DNA of 64,000 nt from an uncultured Marvinbryantia sp. (GCA_934394985.1 CAKRRF010000008.1:10728-74727); one strand, 5' to 3'. Shown: positions 42,210-51,184, numbered from the stretch's first letter. Numbers and translations are program-made. Notes: a model not told the origin generated them from the letters alone.

Positions 42210-43733
42210 GTGCGAGGAGTAGAAACAAGAATACAGGAGATTCGTCATGCTATTTTTACGGAAGTGGCAAAAATGGCGTATGACACAAAGAGTCCTGCGG
42301 TAAAGACTGTGGAAGAGATACCCTATCACATTATACCGGGAGAGGTCGGCAGTTTTCGAAGCGATGTTTTTCTGGAACGGGCTATCGTAGGAGAACGGGT
42401 GCGGCTGGCCATGGGACTGCCCTGCAGAGATGCAACAGAGCATGCACCGATATCAGATAATATTGAACTGGCAGATAAGCCAGAGACGTATTATACGCCA
42501 CCATTGATCAATGTGATCAAATTTGCCTGCAATGGCTGTCAGGAAAAAAGAGTACTGGTAACAGATGGATGTCAGGGCTGTCTGGCACATCCATGTGTGG
42601 AGATTTGTCCGAAAGGGGCGATTACTCTAGACCGGACAAACGGCCGCTCAGTGATCGATCAGAAAAAGTGCGTGAAATGTGGCAGATGTGCAGATGTGTG
42701 TTCGTATCATGCCATTATTGTGCAGGAACGACCATGTGCAGCAGCCTGTGGAATGGACGCAATCCGTTCTGATAAGAACGGAAAAGCAGAGATTGATTAT
42801 GAAAAATGTGTATCCTGTGGACAGTGTCTGGTGAATTGTCCATTTGGAGCGATTTCGGATAAATCCCAGATTTTCCAGGTTATCCGTGCCATCCAGTCAG
42901 GTGAGCAGGTATATGCGGCACTGGCACCGGCATTTGTGGGACAGTTTGGGGCAAAGGTAACGCCAGGAAAACTTCGGGCAGCCATGAAAGAGCTTGGATT
43001 TGCTGATGTATTTGAAGTGGCAGTCGGAGCAGATCTCTGCGCCGAACAGGAAGCGGAAGATTTTATAAAAGAGGTTCCGGAAAAACTGCCATTTATGGCG
43101 ACATCATGTTGTCCGGCATGGTCTGTTATGGCAAAAAAGCTGTTCCCGGATTATGCAAACTGTATTTCTATGGCGCTGACACCAATGACTTTGACAGCGC
43201 GACTGATTAAAAAGCATAATAAAAATGCGAAAGTTGTTTTTATTGGTCCATGTGCAGCAAAAAAGTTGGAAGCTATGCGTAAATCAGTAAAGAGTGAAGT
43301 GGACTTTGTGCTGACATTTGAAGAAATGACGGGAATCTTTGCAGCAAAAAATATAAAAGTGGAATTACTGGAAGAAGATCCGGAAGGTGTCAGTGATGCA
43401 TCCGCTGATGGACGAAATTTTGCGGTATCTGGTGGTGTGGCAAAGGCAGTGGAAAATGTCATACATGAGAAATACCCGGATATGGAAGTGAAGATTGCCA
43501 ATGCAGAAGGTCTGAAGGAATGCAGAAAGCTCCTGACTGTGGCAAAAGCAGGAAAGTATAACGGATATCTTTTGGAAGGGATGGCCTGTCCGGGAGGATG
43601 CGTAGCAGGAGCAGGAACGATGCAGTCTATAAAAAAATCGCAGGTTGCAGTGAATAAATATGCGTCTACAGCAACTCATAAGGTCGCCAGTGAAACGGAA
43701 TATGTCAAAGAACTGGAAAAACTGGTGGATTAG
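42210..43733 (+). CDS. [FeFe] hydrogenase, group B-like, monomeric
   Basis: 507 residues. Ferredoxin-like Cys motifs run from about 107 to 212 (CNGCQ, CQGCLAHPCVEICP, CVKCGRCADVC, CVSCGQCLVNCP), giving several [4Fe-4S] clusters. The H-cluster domain follows with L1 TSCCPAW (298-304), L2 GPCAAKKLEA (346-355) and L3 EGMACPGGCVAGAG (456-469). The GPC form of L2 and the PGGCVAGAG form of L3, instead of MPC and GGGQP, point to group B. It would exchange electrons between reduced ferredoxin and protons during fermentation, in the cytoplasm. Start is GTG with AGGAGGA upstream. Thirteen bases separate it from the binding-protein gene. Confidence 0.92.
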   Translation: MRGVETRIQEIRHAIFTEVAKMAYDTKSPAVKTVEEIPYHIIPGEVGSFRSDVFLERAIVGERVRLAMGLPCRDATEHAPISDNIELADKPETYYTPPLINVIKFACNGCQEKRVLVTDGCQGCLAHPCVEICPKGAITLDRTNGRSVIDQKKCVKCGRCADVCSYHAIIVQERPCAAACGMDAIRSDKNGKAEIDYEKCVSCGQCLVNCPFGAISDKSQIFQVIRAIQSGEQVYAALAPAFVGQFGAKVTPGKLRAAMKELGFADVFEVAVGADLCAEQEAEDFIKEVPEKLPFMATSCCPAWSVMAKKLFPDYANCISMALTPMTLTARLIKKHNKNAKVVFIGPCAAKKLEAMRKSVKSEVDFVLTFEEMTGIFAAKNIKVELLEEDPEGVSDASADGRNFAVSGGVAKAVENVIHEKYPDMEVKIANAEGLKECRKLLTVAKAGKYNGYLLEGMACPGGCVAGAGTMQSIKKSQVAVNKYASTATHKVASETEYVKELEKLVD

Positions 43734-43746
43734 AGGAGACGGCAAA

Positions 43747-44748
43747 ATGAACAGAAAAAAGAGCATTGGAAGAGATGGGCTGCTGACAGCTGTGGCAGTG
43801 AGCAGTATGATAATCTGGAATGGGATGAGTGCCATGGCGGAAGATGCTGTGACGATCATGGCATTAAAAGGTCCGACTGCAATGGGGATGGTTTCATTTA
43901 TGAAGCAGTCAGATCAGGGAGAGATCACCGATGAGGAGTACAAGTTTCAGATAGCGGCTTCTCCGGATGAGGTAACACCGGCAATTGTACAGGGAACAGC
44001 AGATATTGCAGCAGTTCCGGCAAATCTTGCCAGTGTGCTCTATCAGAAAACAGATGGTGGAGTACAGGTGCTTACGATCAATACGCTGGGTGTATTATAT
44101 CTGGTGGAAAACGGAACGCAAATTCAGGATATTTCTGACCTGAAAGGAAAAACGATTTATGCCAGTGGAAAAGGCGCCACACCGGAATATGCCTTAAACT
44201 ATATTTTAAAGGAAAATGGTCTGACACCCGGAGAAGATGTACAGATTGAGTGGAAAAGTGAGCATACGGAATGCGTGGCGGCACTGACAGAGCATAAAGA
44301 TGCAATTGCTTTGCTTCCACAGCCATTTGTGACTACCGCACAGAGCAAACATGAATCTCTGCGTGTGGCGCTGGATCTGACGGAAGAATGGGACAGCATC
44401 CAGGAAAAGAATGGAGGAAACAGCAGTCTGGTGACAGGAGTGACAGTTGTGAGAACAGAGTTTGCCTTGGAATATCCGGAGATAGTGGAAGATTTTCTGG
44501 AACGCTATCAGGAGTCGGCTGATTATGTAAATGCCCATACCGAAGAAGCAGCAGAACTGATCGGTGATTACGACATTGTCCCGGAAGCAATTGCGAAAAA
44601 AGCACTTCCGGCATGTAATATCGTATATATAGACGGAAGTGAGATGAAAGAAAAGCTTTCCGGTTATCTGGAAGTTCTGGAGCAGGAAAATCCGCAGTCT
44701 GTAGGCGGAGCACTTCCGGAAGATGATTTCTATTATGATGCAGAATAA
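43747..44748 (+). CDS. ABC transporter substrate-binding protein, SsuA/ThiY/PhnD-like
   Basis: 333 residues, exported. A signal peptide (about 1-33, ending SAMA before EDAV) is followed by a type II periplasmic-binding fold: VTIMALKGPTAMGMVSFM at the start, IVQGTADIAAVPANLASVLYQK (about 80-101), ISDLKGKTIYASGKGATPEYALNYILKENGL (about 130-160). This resembles the NMT1/SsuA and PhnD groups that bind sulfonates, thiamine precursors or phosphonates; the ligand cannot be told. The ATG at 43747 has GAGGAG upstream; the longer frame from 43660 lies inside the hydrogenase gene. The next gene is its permease-ATPase. Confidence 0.85.
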   Translation: MNRKKSIGRDGLLTAVAVSSMIIWNGMSAMAEDAVTIMALKGPTAMGMVSFMKQSDQGEITDEEYKFQIAASPDEVTPAIVQGTADIAAVPANLASVLYQKTDGGVQVLTINTLGVLYLVENGTQIQDISDLKGKTIYASGKGATPEYALNYILKENGLTPGEDVQIEWKSEHTECVAALTEHKDAIALLPQPFVTTAQSKHESLRVALDLTEEWDSIQEKNGGNSSLVTGVTVVRTEFALEYPEIVEDFLERYQESADYVNAHTEEAAELIGDYDIVPEAIAKKALPACNIVYIDGSEMKEKLSGYLEVLEQENPQSVGGALPEDDFYYDAE

Positions 44749-46141
44749 AAGAAAAAAACCAGGTAAAATGTGCTGGTGGGCAGTTGTGTTCTGGCTGCTG
44801 GCATGGCAGATATTGAGTATGTGGATTGGACAGGAGATACTGATGGTATCTCCTGTTACTACAGGAAAAAGACTGATCTGGCTGATTTGTGATGTCCGGT
44901 TCTGGAAAATTGTCCTACATTCAACGATACGAATCATGGGAGGATTTTTACTGGGAATTTTTGCCGGAAGTGGCGTAGCAGTGCTGGCGTTTCAATATAA
45001 AAGGATAGAAGAACTGTGTTATCCTATGATATGTGTGATGAAAACAACTCCGGTAGCATCTGTGATTATTTTGTTATTAATGTGGATATCTTCAGGAAAT
45101 CTGTCTGTATGCATTGTGTTTCTGATGACATTTCCGATATTATACACGAATGTATTGGAAGGACTGCAGCATCTGAGCCCAAAATTGAATGAAATGGCGG
45201 AGGTGTTTGAGCTTCCTGTCTGGGTAAGGCTGAGATGGATCGAAATTCCTCAGCTGATGCCTTATATAAAAGCCGGCTGTGTGCTTGGAATCGGACTGGC
45301 GTGGAAGGCAGGAACGGCGGCAGAAGTAATCGGGATTGCAGATGGGACGATTGGGGAAATGCTGTATCAGGCTAAGATTTATCTGGAAACAGCAGATTTG
45401 CTGGCATGGACGGTTATGATTCTTGTGCTGAGTTACGTGTTTGAGAAAGTGTTTCTTGGAATGCTGGATCTGGCAGGAGAAAGAATGAAAAGAATGCAGA
45501 TATCAGAATCCAGAAGAGCGAATAAGAGAAAAAACATATCGGAAGAAGAACAGGTAGCACAGCAGGATATTGTGTTGGATCACCTGCGTAAAAGCTATGG
45601 GGATCATCACGTAATTCAGGATCTGTCACAGATATTTCCGTGTGGACAGATAACCTGTATCATGGCTCCGTCCGGCTCTGGAAAGACCACATTGCTTCGA
45701 CTGCTTATGGGACTGGAGACACCGGATAGCGGAAGCATAGGAGGTATGGATGGGCGAAAGAAAAGTGCTGTTTTTCAGGAACAGATTTTTGGTGAGGATC
45801 TGAGTGTCTATGCCAATATTCGGATTGTGCGAAAAAGAAAACTCTTTGAGCCGGAAAAGCAGGAATACGAAAAAATCAAAGAAGAATTGGAAAAAGTCGG
45901 TTTGTCTGAATGCATAGATCAGAAGATAAAAGAACTATCTTTTGGGATGCGGCAGAGAGTGGCACTGGTGAGAGCGTTCTATGCAGACTGGGATGTGCTC
46001 TTTCTGGATGAGCCATTTCACGGTCTGGATAAAAGTACCAGAGAACTGGTAATGGAATATACCAAAAGAAAGTGCAGTGGGAAACAAGTGCTGTTTGTCA
46101 CACATGATGCAGAAGAAAAGAAACTGGTCATCGGAAAATGA
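44723..46141 (+). CDS. Fused ABC importer: TauC/SsuC permease joined to SsuB-type ATPase
   Basis: 472 residues. Residues about 15-255 form a six-helix BPD_transp_1 permease, with LHSTIRIMGGFLLGIFAGSG and the EAA loop EMAEVFELPVWVRLRWIEIPQL (about 157-178). After a charged linker (about 255-280) comes a complete ATPase: Walker A APSGSGKTT (315-323), Q-loop FQEQ, signature LSFGMRQR (405-412, with Phe at the usual first Gly), Walker B VLFLDEP, and switch His in VTHD. In most nitrate/sulfonate/thiamine-type importers these are separate genes. It overlaps the binding-protein gene by 26 bases; starts at 44735 or 44738 are also possible. The stop codon lies in a terminator hairpin. Confidence 0.88.
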   Translation: MISIMMQNKRKKPGKMCWWAVVFWLLAWQILSMWIGQEILMVSPVTTGKRLIWLICDVRFWKIVLHSTIRIMGGFLLGIFAGSGVAVLAFQYKRIEELCYPMICVMKTTPVASVIILLLMWISSGNLSVCIVFLMTFPILYTNVLEGLQHLSPKLNEMAEVFELPVWVRLRWIEIPQLMPYIKAGCVLGIGLAWKAGTAAEVIGIADGTIGEMLYQAKIYLETADLLAWTVMILVLSYVFEKVFLGMLDLAGERMKRMQISESRRANKRKNISEEEQVAQQDIVLDHLRKSYGDHHVIQDLSQIFPCGQITCIMAPSGSGKTTLLRLLMGLETPDSGSIGGMDGRKKSAVFQEQIFGEDLSVYANIRIVRKRKLFEPEKQEYEKIKEELEKVGLSECIDQKIKELSFGMRQRVALVRAFYADWDVLFLDEPFHGLDKSTRELVMEYTKRKCSGKQVLFVTHDAEEKKLVIGK

Positions 46142-46155
46142 TGGCCAGTTTTTTT
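46121..46155 (+). terminator. Terminator overlapping the end of the fused ABC gene
   Basis: AAACTGGTCATC (46121-46132) pairs with GATGGCCAGTTT (46140-46151) with one G-U pair, then T residues. The TGA stop codon lies between and within the arms. Confidence 0.85.
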
Positions 46156-46341
46156 AAATCATAGATAAAGAATGTGGTGGCAGAACCGGAGGATGGTATC
46201 GAATAAAGATACGATTCTTTTTTGATGAATGATAAGTTCCGTTTTAGATAAATTCGTATCTGATTCATTCCGAAAAGGAGTAGCCAGTCATGAGAATAAT
46301 TTGTATAATTAGTATAAATATCCGGTTGGGAGATGAAAAAA

Positions 46342-47184
46342 ATGGAAAAATTGACGAATCTTCATGGGCAATTACTGGAAGGTTGTATCTGGGATGAGTG
46401 TTCCGAGAAGTTATATTTTGTAGATATTGAATGCCGAAAAATATACTGTCTCAGCCCGGATTGTGAAATCCTGAACCAGATGGAGCTGCCGGACTATGTC
46501 AGCGACCTTGTGCTGAAAAAGGATGGGACTTTAATCGCTGCATTGCCGGATGGCCTGTATCATGTGGATTTTGACAAACGGACAGCAGAAAAAGTCATGG
46601 AAAGCTGTCTGCCAGATGGCATCCGTTACAACGATGGCAAATGCGATCCGAAAGGACGCTTATGGCTTGGCAGTATGGCCATGGCGCAGGATGAATCGGC
46701 ACCTCATGCAGGCGCATTATTTTGTATCGAAAAAGATCAGATCAAGACGATTTATTCTGGATTTACCATACCGAACGGTCTGGCATGGGATACGAAAAAA
46801 GCATTGTTTTATCATGTGGATACGGCAACGGATAAGGTGGATCGTTATCGGATGACAGAGGATGGACGGATTACGGAGAAGAGGACAGCCATTGATTTGA
46901 AGAAGGAAAAAGGCTCGCCGGATGGCATGTGCATGGACAGTGAAGGACATCTGTGGATTGCCATGTGGGGCGGATATCAGGTGATCTGCGCGGATCCGAC
47001 CACCGGAGAAGTGTTAAAGAGAATTCCTGTGCCGGATGCCAATGTCAGCTGCTGCTGTTTTGGGGGAAAGAGCAAAACACAGCTCTATATTACAACTGCA
47101 AGAGATGACACTGGCAATGGCGGAGAGCTATATGTAGAAGAGATGCAGATAACAGGAGGCGAAGTGTACAGATATGGGGATTAG
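46342..47184 (+). CDS. SMP-30/gluconolactonase family lactonase
   Basis: 280 residues, six-bladed propeller of the SMP-30/regucalcin/LRE family. Metal-site elements: LEGCIWDECSEKLYFVDIECRKIY (Glu near the start), LPDGIRYNDGKCDPKGRLWLGSM (Asn and Asp), PNGLAWDTKKALFYHVDTATDKV, and GSPDGMCMDSEGHLWIAMWGG (catalytic Asp). It would hydrolyse an aldonolactone to the free acid, following the SDR encoded next. ATG 46342 has GGGAG nine bases upstream; ATG 46333 is too close to it. First gene of a four-enzyme operon. Confidence 0.88.
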   Translation: MEKLTNLHGQLLEGCIWDECSEKLYFVDIECRKIYCLSPDCEILNQMELPDYVSDLVLKKDGTLIAALPDGLYHVDFDKRTAEKVMESCLPDGIRYNDGKCDPKGRLWLGSMAMAQDESAPHAGALFCIEKDQIKTIYSGFTIPNGLAWDTKKALFYHVDTATDKVDRYRMTEDGRITEKRTAIDLKKEKGSPDGMCMDSEGHLWIAMWGGYQVICADPTTGEVLKRIPVPDANVSCCCFGGKSKTQLYITTARDDTGNGGELYVEEMQITGGEVYRYGD

Positions 47185-47941
47185 GAAGACAGCACTGGTA
47201 ACAGGCGCAGCAAAAGGGATTGGAAGGCAGATTGCTTACTGTATGGCAGAGGCAGGCTATAATGTCATTGTGAATTATCACAGCAACAAAGCAGCAGCCG
47301 AAGAACTATGCAGGGAAATGGAAAAGTTTGGTGTGCAGACCATGACAGTATATGCTGATATGGGAAAGGTTTCTGATATTGAAGAAATGTACCGACAGGT
47401 ATTTGAAGTCTTTCCGGTGGTAGATGTACTGGTGAACAATGCAGGAATCAGCAGTGAAGTGTATTTCCTGGATGCTACCGAAGAGATGTTTGATCAGATG
47501 ACCGCGATTGACTGGAAGGGCGTCTACTTCAGCAGCCAGATCGCAGCAAAGAAGATGATTGAACAGAAGGTGAAGGGGACAATTATCAATCTTTCATCAA
47601 ATCAGATCAACGGATGCTGGCCGAGAGCCACCATTTATGCACCGAATAAAGCGGCTATTTCCAAATTTACTAAGAATGCAGCTATGGAGTTATCACTGCA
47701 CGGCATTCGTATGGTAGCAATTGCACCGGGTTATACCGATGTGGGATGGGAGCCGGGAGATATCCGTTTGAAAGCGGCAGAAAGACTGCCGTTTGGCAGA
47801 TTTGCAACGACCACAGAGATTGCAAAAGGAGTCGTATATCTGGCATCGGAAGAAGCGGCCTATATTACAGGAACCACACTGGTGATGGATGGCGGCGCTA
47901 CCCTTCCGGTAGTTGCAGCCAATGATTTCGTGGAGGATTAA
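47174..47941 (+). CDS. Short-chain dehydrogenase/reductase, probable sugar 1-dehydrogenase
   Basis: 255 residues, classical SDR. Cofactor motif TGAAKGIG (10-17), NNAG (88-91), catalytic Ser about 141 (INLSS) and YAPNK (Tyr155, Lys159), C-terminal GTTLVMDGGATLP. It overlaps the lactonase gene by 11 bases. Linked to a lactonase and an IlvD/Edd dehydratase, it most likely oxidises an aldose at C1 to the lactone. Confidence 0.88.
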   Translation: MGIRKTALVTGAAKGIGRQIAYCMAEAGYNVIVNYHSNKAAAEELCREMEKFGVQTMTVYADMGKVSDIEEMYRQVFEVFPVVDVLVNNAGISSEVYFLDATEEMFDQMTAIDWKGVYFSSQIAAKKMIEQKVKGTIINLSSNQINGCWPRATIYAPNKAAISKFTKNAAMELSLHGIRMVAIAPGYTDVGWEPGDIRLKAAERLPFGRFATTTEIAKGVVYLASEEAAYITGTTLVMDGGATLPVVAANDFVED

Positions 47942-47944
47942 GCA

Positions 47945-49615
47945 ATGAGCGAATATTATAACAGTTTGCTGCAGGGAGATAAAGGCGCATTAAAAAGAGC
48001 ACTGTACAAGGCGATGGGGTTTACGGATGAAGCTCTTGGCAAACCGTTGATCGCGATCGTGAATACCTACACCAATGCCACACCGGGACATTACAACATC
48101 AATGAACTGTGTGAGCAGGCTAAGAAAGGCATCGAGGCAGCGGGAGGAACGGCCATGACATTTGGAGATATTGCTCCATGTGATGGAATCGCAGAAGGAC
48201 ATGAGGGTATGCGTTACATTCTGCCATCCAGAGATCTGATTGCTTCAACCGTAGAATGTATGGTTCGTGCGCACCGTTTTGACGGACTTGTTTTGCTGGG
48301 ATCCTGTGACAAAATTGTACCGGGACTTCTGATGGCAGCAGCCAGACTGGATATTCCGGCGGTATTTTGTAACAGTGGTCCGATGATGCCGGCCTGTTAT
48401 AAAGGAAAACATTACGATGGAAATATTGTGACAGAAGCCGTTGGCTGGAAGCAGCGCGGCGAGATAGATGAAGAGGAATTCCGTAAGATTGAGAATCTGG
48501 CAGAGCCGTGTGCAGGCTCCTGTGCCATGCTTGGAACCGCAAACACTATGGGATGTCTGGCAGAGGCAATGGGCATGAGCCTTCCGGGAAGTGCGGTGAT
48601 TCCTGCTGTTTATGCAAAACGACTTCAGATGGCATATGAGACAGGACGGGCAGTCATGGGACTGGTGAAAAAAGGCATTACAGCCAGACAGGTGATGACA
48701 AAAGAAGCAATTGAAAATGCGATTATGGTGCTGATGGCCATGGGTGGTTCTACCAATGGGATCATGCATCTGCAGGCAATTCATAAAGAAGTAGGTCTGG
48801 GCCATCTTCCACTGGAAGTCTTTGACCGTTTCAGCAAGCGGATTCCACAGATTGCTTCCGTTTATCCGGCATCTCCATATGATATGGTGGACTTTTATGA
48901 AGCAGGTGGAGTACCTGGGGTGATGAAAGAACTGGAACCGCTTCTTCACGGAGACTGTATCACAGCCAGTGGAAAGACGGTAAAAGAGAATCTTCAGCAT
49001 ACAGAGTATTCCACATTCCGGGAGGTAATCCGCACTGTGGCAGAACCATTCCATTCGGATGGAGGTGTAGCGATTCTGACCGGTAATCTGGCACCACTTG
49101 GAGCCGTGGTAAAGCCGGCAGCGATCCCGGAACATCTGATGACTGTGACTGGGAAAGCCAAAGTATATCAAAGCGAGCAGGAAGCCTGTGAGGCAATTCT
49201 GGCCGGAGAGGTACAGCCAAATACCATGGTAGTTCTTCGTTATGAAGGACCAAAGGGAGGACCGGGGATGCCGGAGATGTATCGTCCGATGAAGTGTCTG
49301 GAAGGAATGAATCTGTCGGACAGCTGTACGATTGTCACAGATGGAAGATTCTCCGGATCCAACCGGGGATGCTTTGTGGGACATATCTCACCGGAAGCAT
49401 ACGAAGGCGGCAATCTGGCACTGGTAGAAGATGGAGATGAAATCACCATTGATGTGCCGAATCGCAAGATCACCCTCCACGTAAGCGATGAGGAACTGGA
49501 AAAAAGAAGAACGTTATGGAAGCCGGTGGAAAAGCAACTTCCGGATGGTTACCTTAATATATATCGAAAAATCACAAAATCTGCGGCAGAAGGCGCCGTG
49601 ATGGAAATGGAGTAA
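47945..49615 (+). CDS. IlvD/Edd family sugar-acid dehydratase
   Basis: 556 residues, the size of dihydroxyacid and aldonate dehydratases. Iron-sulfur and metal-site residues are visible: Cys79 in IAPCDGIAEGHEGMRY, Cys121 and Lys123 in GSCDKIVPG (the Lys usually carbamylated), and Cys193 in EPCAGSCAMLGTANTMG. The C-terminal part has the VTDGRFSGSNRG motif with the catalytic Ser. Four bases separate it from the SDR gene. In this setting it probably removes water from an aldonate to give a 2-keto-3-deoxy acid, rather than serving branched-chain amino acid synthesis. Confidence 0.9.
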   Translation: MSEYYNSLLQGDKGALKRALYKAMGFTDEALGKPLIAIVNTYTNATPGHYNINELCEQAKKGIEAAGGTAMTFGDIAPCDGIAEGHEGMRYILPSRDLIASTVECMVRAHRFDGLVLLGSCDKIVPGLLMAAARLDIPAVFCNSGPMMPACYKGKHYDGNIVTEAVGWKQRGEIDEEEFRKIENLAEPCAGSCAMLGTANTMGCLAEAMGMSLPGSAVIPAVYAKRLQMAYETGRAVMGLVKKGITARQVMTKEAIENAIMVLMAMGGSTNGIMHLQAIHKEVGLGHLPLEVFDRFSKRIPQIASVYPASPYDMVDFYEAGGVPGVMKELEPLLHGDCITASGKTVKENLQHTEYSTFREVIRTVAEPFHSDGGVAILTGNLAPLGAVVKPAAIPEHLMTVTGKAKVYQSEQEACEAILAGEVQPNTMVVLRYEGPKGGPGMPEMYRPMKCLEGMNLSDSCTIVTDGRFSGSNRGCFVGHISPEAYEGGNLALVEDGDEITIDVPNRKITLHVSDEELEKRRTLWKPVEKQLPDGYLNIYRKITKSAAEGAVMEME

Positions 49616-49618
49616 AAC

Positions 49619-50308
49619 ATGATTACATGGAAAGATGACAACGAATTATTTGCGATGATGAAAAAAGAATTATATTCTGCAGTCATTGGCGATATCCTGG
49701 ATAAGATGAATTATCGTCATCAATTTCTTCCACAGCGGATTCAGCCAATGCGTGAAGAGATGATAGTGGCCGGAAGAGCCATGCCGGTACTGGAAGCAGA
49801 TGCATTTGAAGAATTGTCTGATGGACAGAATCCGATCATGAAAAAGAACTTTGGCCTGATGCTGGAAGCACTGGATGATCTGAAGGAAAATGAAGTCTAT
49901 ATCTGTAGTGGTTCTTCACCGAGCTATGCGCTGGTAGGAGAACTGATGTGCACCAGAATGAAGATCTTAAAAGCAGCAGGTGCAGTGGTAAATGGCTTCC
50001 ACAGAGATACCAGAGGCATTCTGGAACTGAACTTCCCATGCTTCTCCTATGGAAGATACGCACAAGATCAGGGACCAAGAGGAAAAGTCATTGATTATCG
50101 TGTGCCGATCGAGATGGATGGTGTCAGAATCAATCCTGGTGATATCATTTTCGGAGATCTGGATGGTGTTCTGGTGATTCCAAAAGAAGTGGAGACTGAA
50201 GTCATTCAGAAAGCTTACGAGAAAGCGACCGGAGAAAAGATGGTGGCGGAAGCGATCCGCGGTGGAATGAGTACGGTAGAGTCTTTTGCAAAACATGGAA
50301 TCATGTAA
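49619..50308 (+). CDS. RraA-like / HMG-aldolase family protein
   Basis: 229 residues of the RraA/4-hydroxy-4-methyl-2-oxoglutarate aldolase fold. GAVVNGFHRDTRGI (about 121-134) holds the Arg-Asp pair that binds pyruvate and metal in the aldolases. INPGDIIFGDLDGVLVIP (about 166-183) is the GD...D.DGVxxIP motif. A catalytic role is favoured over RNase E inhibition, because it ends an operon of sugar-acid enzymes. Proposed reaction: cleavage of a 2-keto-3-deoxy acid to pyruvate and an aldehyde. Confidence 0.85.
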   Translation: MITWKDDNELFAMMKKELYSAVIGDILDKMNYRHQFLPQRIQPMREEMIVAGRAMPVLEADAFEELSDGQNPIMKKNFGLMLEALDDLKENEVYICSGSSPSYALVGELMCTRMKILKAAGAVVNGFHRDTRGILELNFPCFSYGRYAQDQGPRGKVIDYRVPIEMDGVRINPGDIIFGDLDGVLVIPKEVETEVIQKAYEKATGEKMVAEAIRGGMSTVESFAKHGIM

Positions 50309-50326
50309 GGGAAATGCGAAACAGAT

Positions 50327-51184
50327 ATGAATGAAATCATAAAAGATGTGCAACAGCTGCTAGAGATGCAGGAGAGCCGGATCGAGGTTCGCAAGTCCGG
50401 GACCTATCGCTTTTTGCCAAGTTACCGGTATGAATCTCACAGCCATATTGAATATGAGATCAATTATGTGCTTCATGGAAAATGTATGATGGTATTTGAT
50501 AGGGAATATGTGCCGTTAAAGGCCGGAGAATGCATCTTGATCACTCCGTTTCAAAAACATGGATTTCTGGTGGATGCAAAAAGTGGATGCAAGATTCAGC
50601 AGACAGAGATGAGCATTCAAATCCCTCAGGAAATGGAGAATGTGTTTACTTTTTGCAAGCGTGACTGCAGTTATCAGGTATTAAGTGACTGCGAAGATCT
50701 GGTGCCGGTTATGGAACAGATCGCTCGATTCTATCGTGCAGACAGGGAAGAATATGGTCAAACGCTGCTGCATCTGGCAGTACTGCAACTGGTAGTGGCA
50801 CTTGGGTATCACGGAAAGGAAACGGATACTTCTGCATCTGGTATTCGAAATGAAAAGATTCGGGAGATTCTGAAATTTATTCAGGAGCATTACCAGGAGC
50901 CATTGCAGATCGAGGATCTGGCTGCCAGACAGGGCATCAGTTCCCGTTTCCTGCGCCGGTATTTCACACAGGAAATCGGGATGTCCTGCCTGGACTACAT
51001 ACAGGCCCTTCGCCTGAACAAGGCAAAAGAATTGCTGTGGGAGACTTCTAAAAGCGTCACAGAGATCGCACTTGAGACAGGATATGGAACGCCACAGTAT
51101 TTCAGCCGGATTTTCCGGCAGGAGATCGGAATGACACCATCAGAGTATCGTAGCAGCTGGAAAGAAAAAGTCAGTGGATCGTAA
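50327..51184 (+). CDS. AraC family regulator (cupin sensor)
   Basis: 285 residues. An N-terminal cupin (SHIEYEINYVLHGKCMMVFDREYVPLKAGECILITPFQKHGF, about 40-82) should bind a sugar or sugar acid. The C-terminal double helix-turn-helix (about 180-280) has LQIEDLAARQGISSRFLRRYFTQEIG and VTEIALETGYGTPQYFSRIFRQEIGMTPSEY. It follows the RraA-like gene by 18 bases and ends convergently overlapping the mutarotase gene by 14 bases. It probably regulates the oxidation operon and/or the importer. Confidence 0.9.
   Translation: MNEIIKDVQQLLEMQESRIEVRKSGTYRFLPSYRYESHSHIEYEINYVLHGKCMMVFDREYVPLKAGECILITPFQKHGFLVDAKSGCKIQQTEMSIQIPQEMENVFTFCKRDCSYQVLSDCEDLVPVMEQIARFYRADREEYGQTLLHLAVLQLVVALGYHGKETDTSASGIRNEKIREILKFIQEHYQEPLQIEDLAARQGISSRFLRRYFTQEIGMSCLDYIQALRLNKAKELLWETSKSVTEIALETGYGTPQYFSRIFRQEIGMTPSEYRSSWKEKVSGS

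Noticed and set aside
42081..46265. TAGATAAATTC and TTCGTATC(A/T)GATT shared by the gaps before the hydrogenase and the SMP-30 genes
   Set aside because: Short AT-rich matches with different spacing in the two places; chance is a sufficient explanation.
46290..46397. 35-codon frame with a good AAGGAG upstream of the SMP-30 gene
   Set aside because: It runs into the lactonase gene in another frame and a -10-like box lies inside it; without conservation evidence a leader peptide cannot be supported.
48245..49384. 379-codon minus-strand open frame opposite the IlvD/Edd gene
   Set aside because: The protein is His/Cys-rich with no recognisable domain and lies wholly inside a well-supported gene on the other strand.
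47945..49615. Annotation as biosynthetic dihydroxy-acid dehydratase ilvD
   Set aside because: No branched-chain biosynthesis genes are near, and it is in an operon with an SDR and a lactonase.
49619..50308. Annotation as ribonuclease E activity regulator RraA
   Set aside because: The operon context is sugar-acid catabolism and the aldolase Arg-Asp and GD...DG motifs are kept; the name reflects fold, not function.
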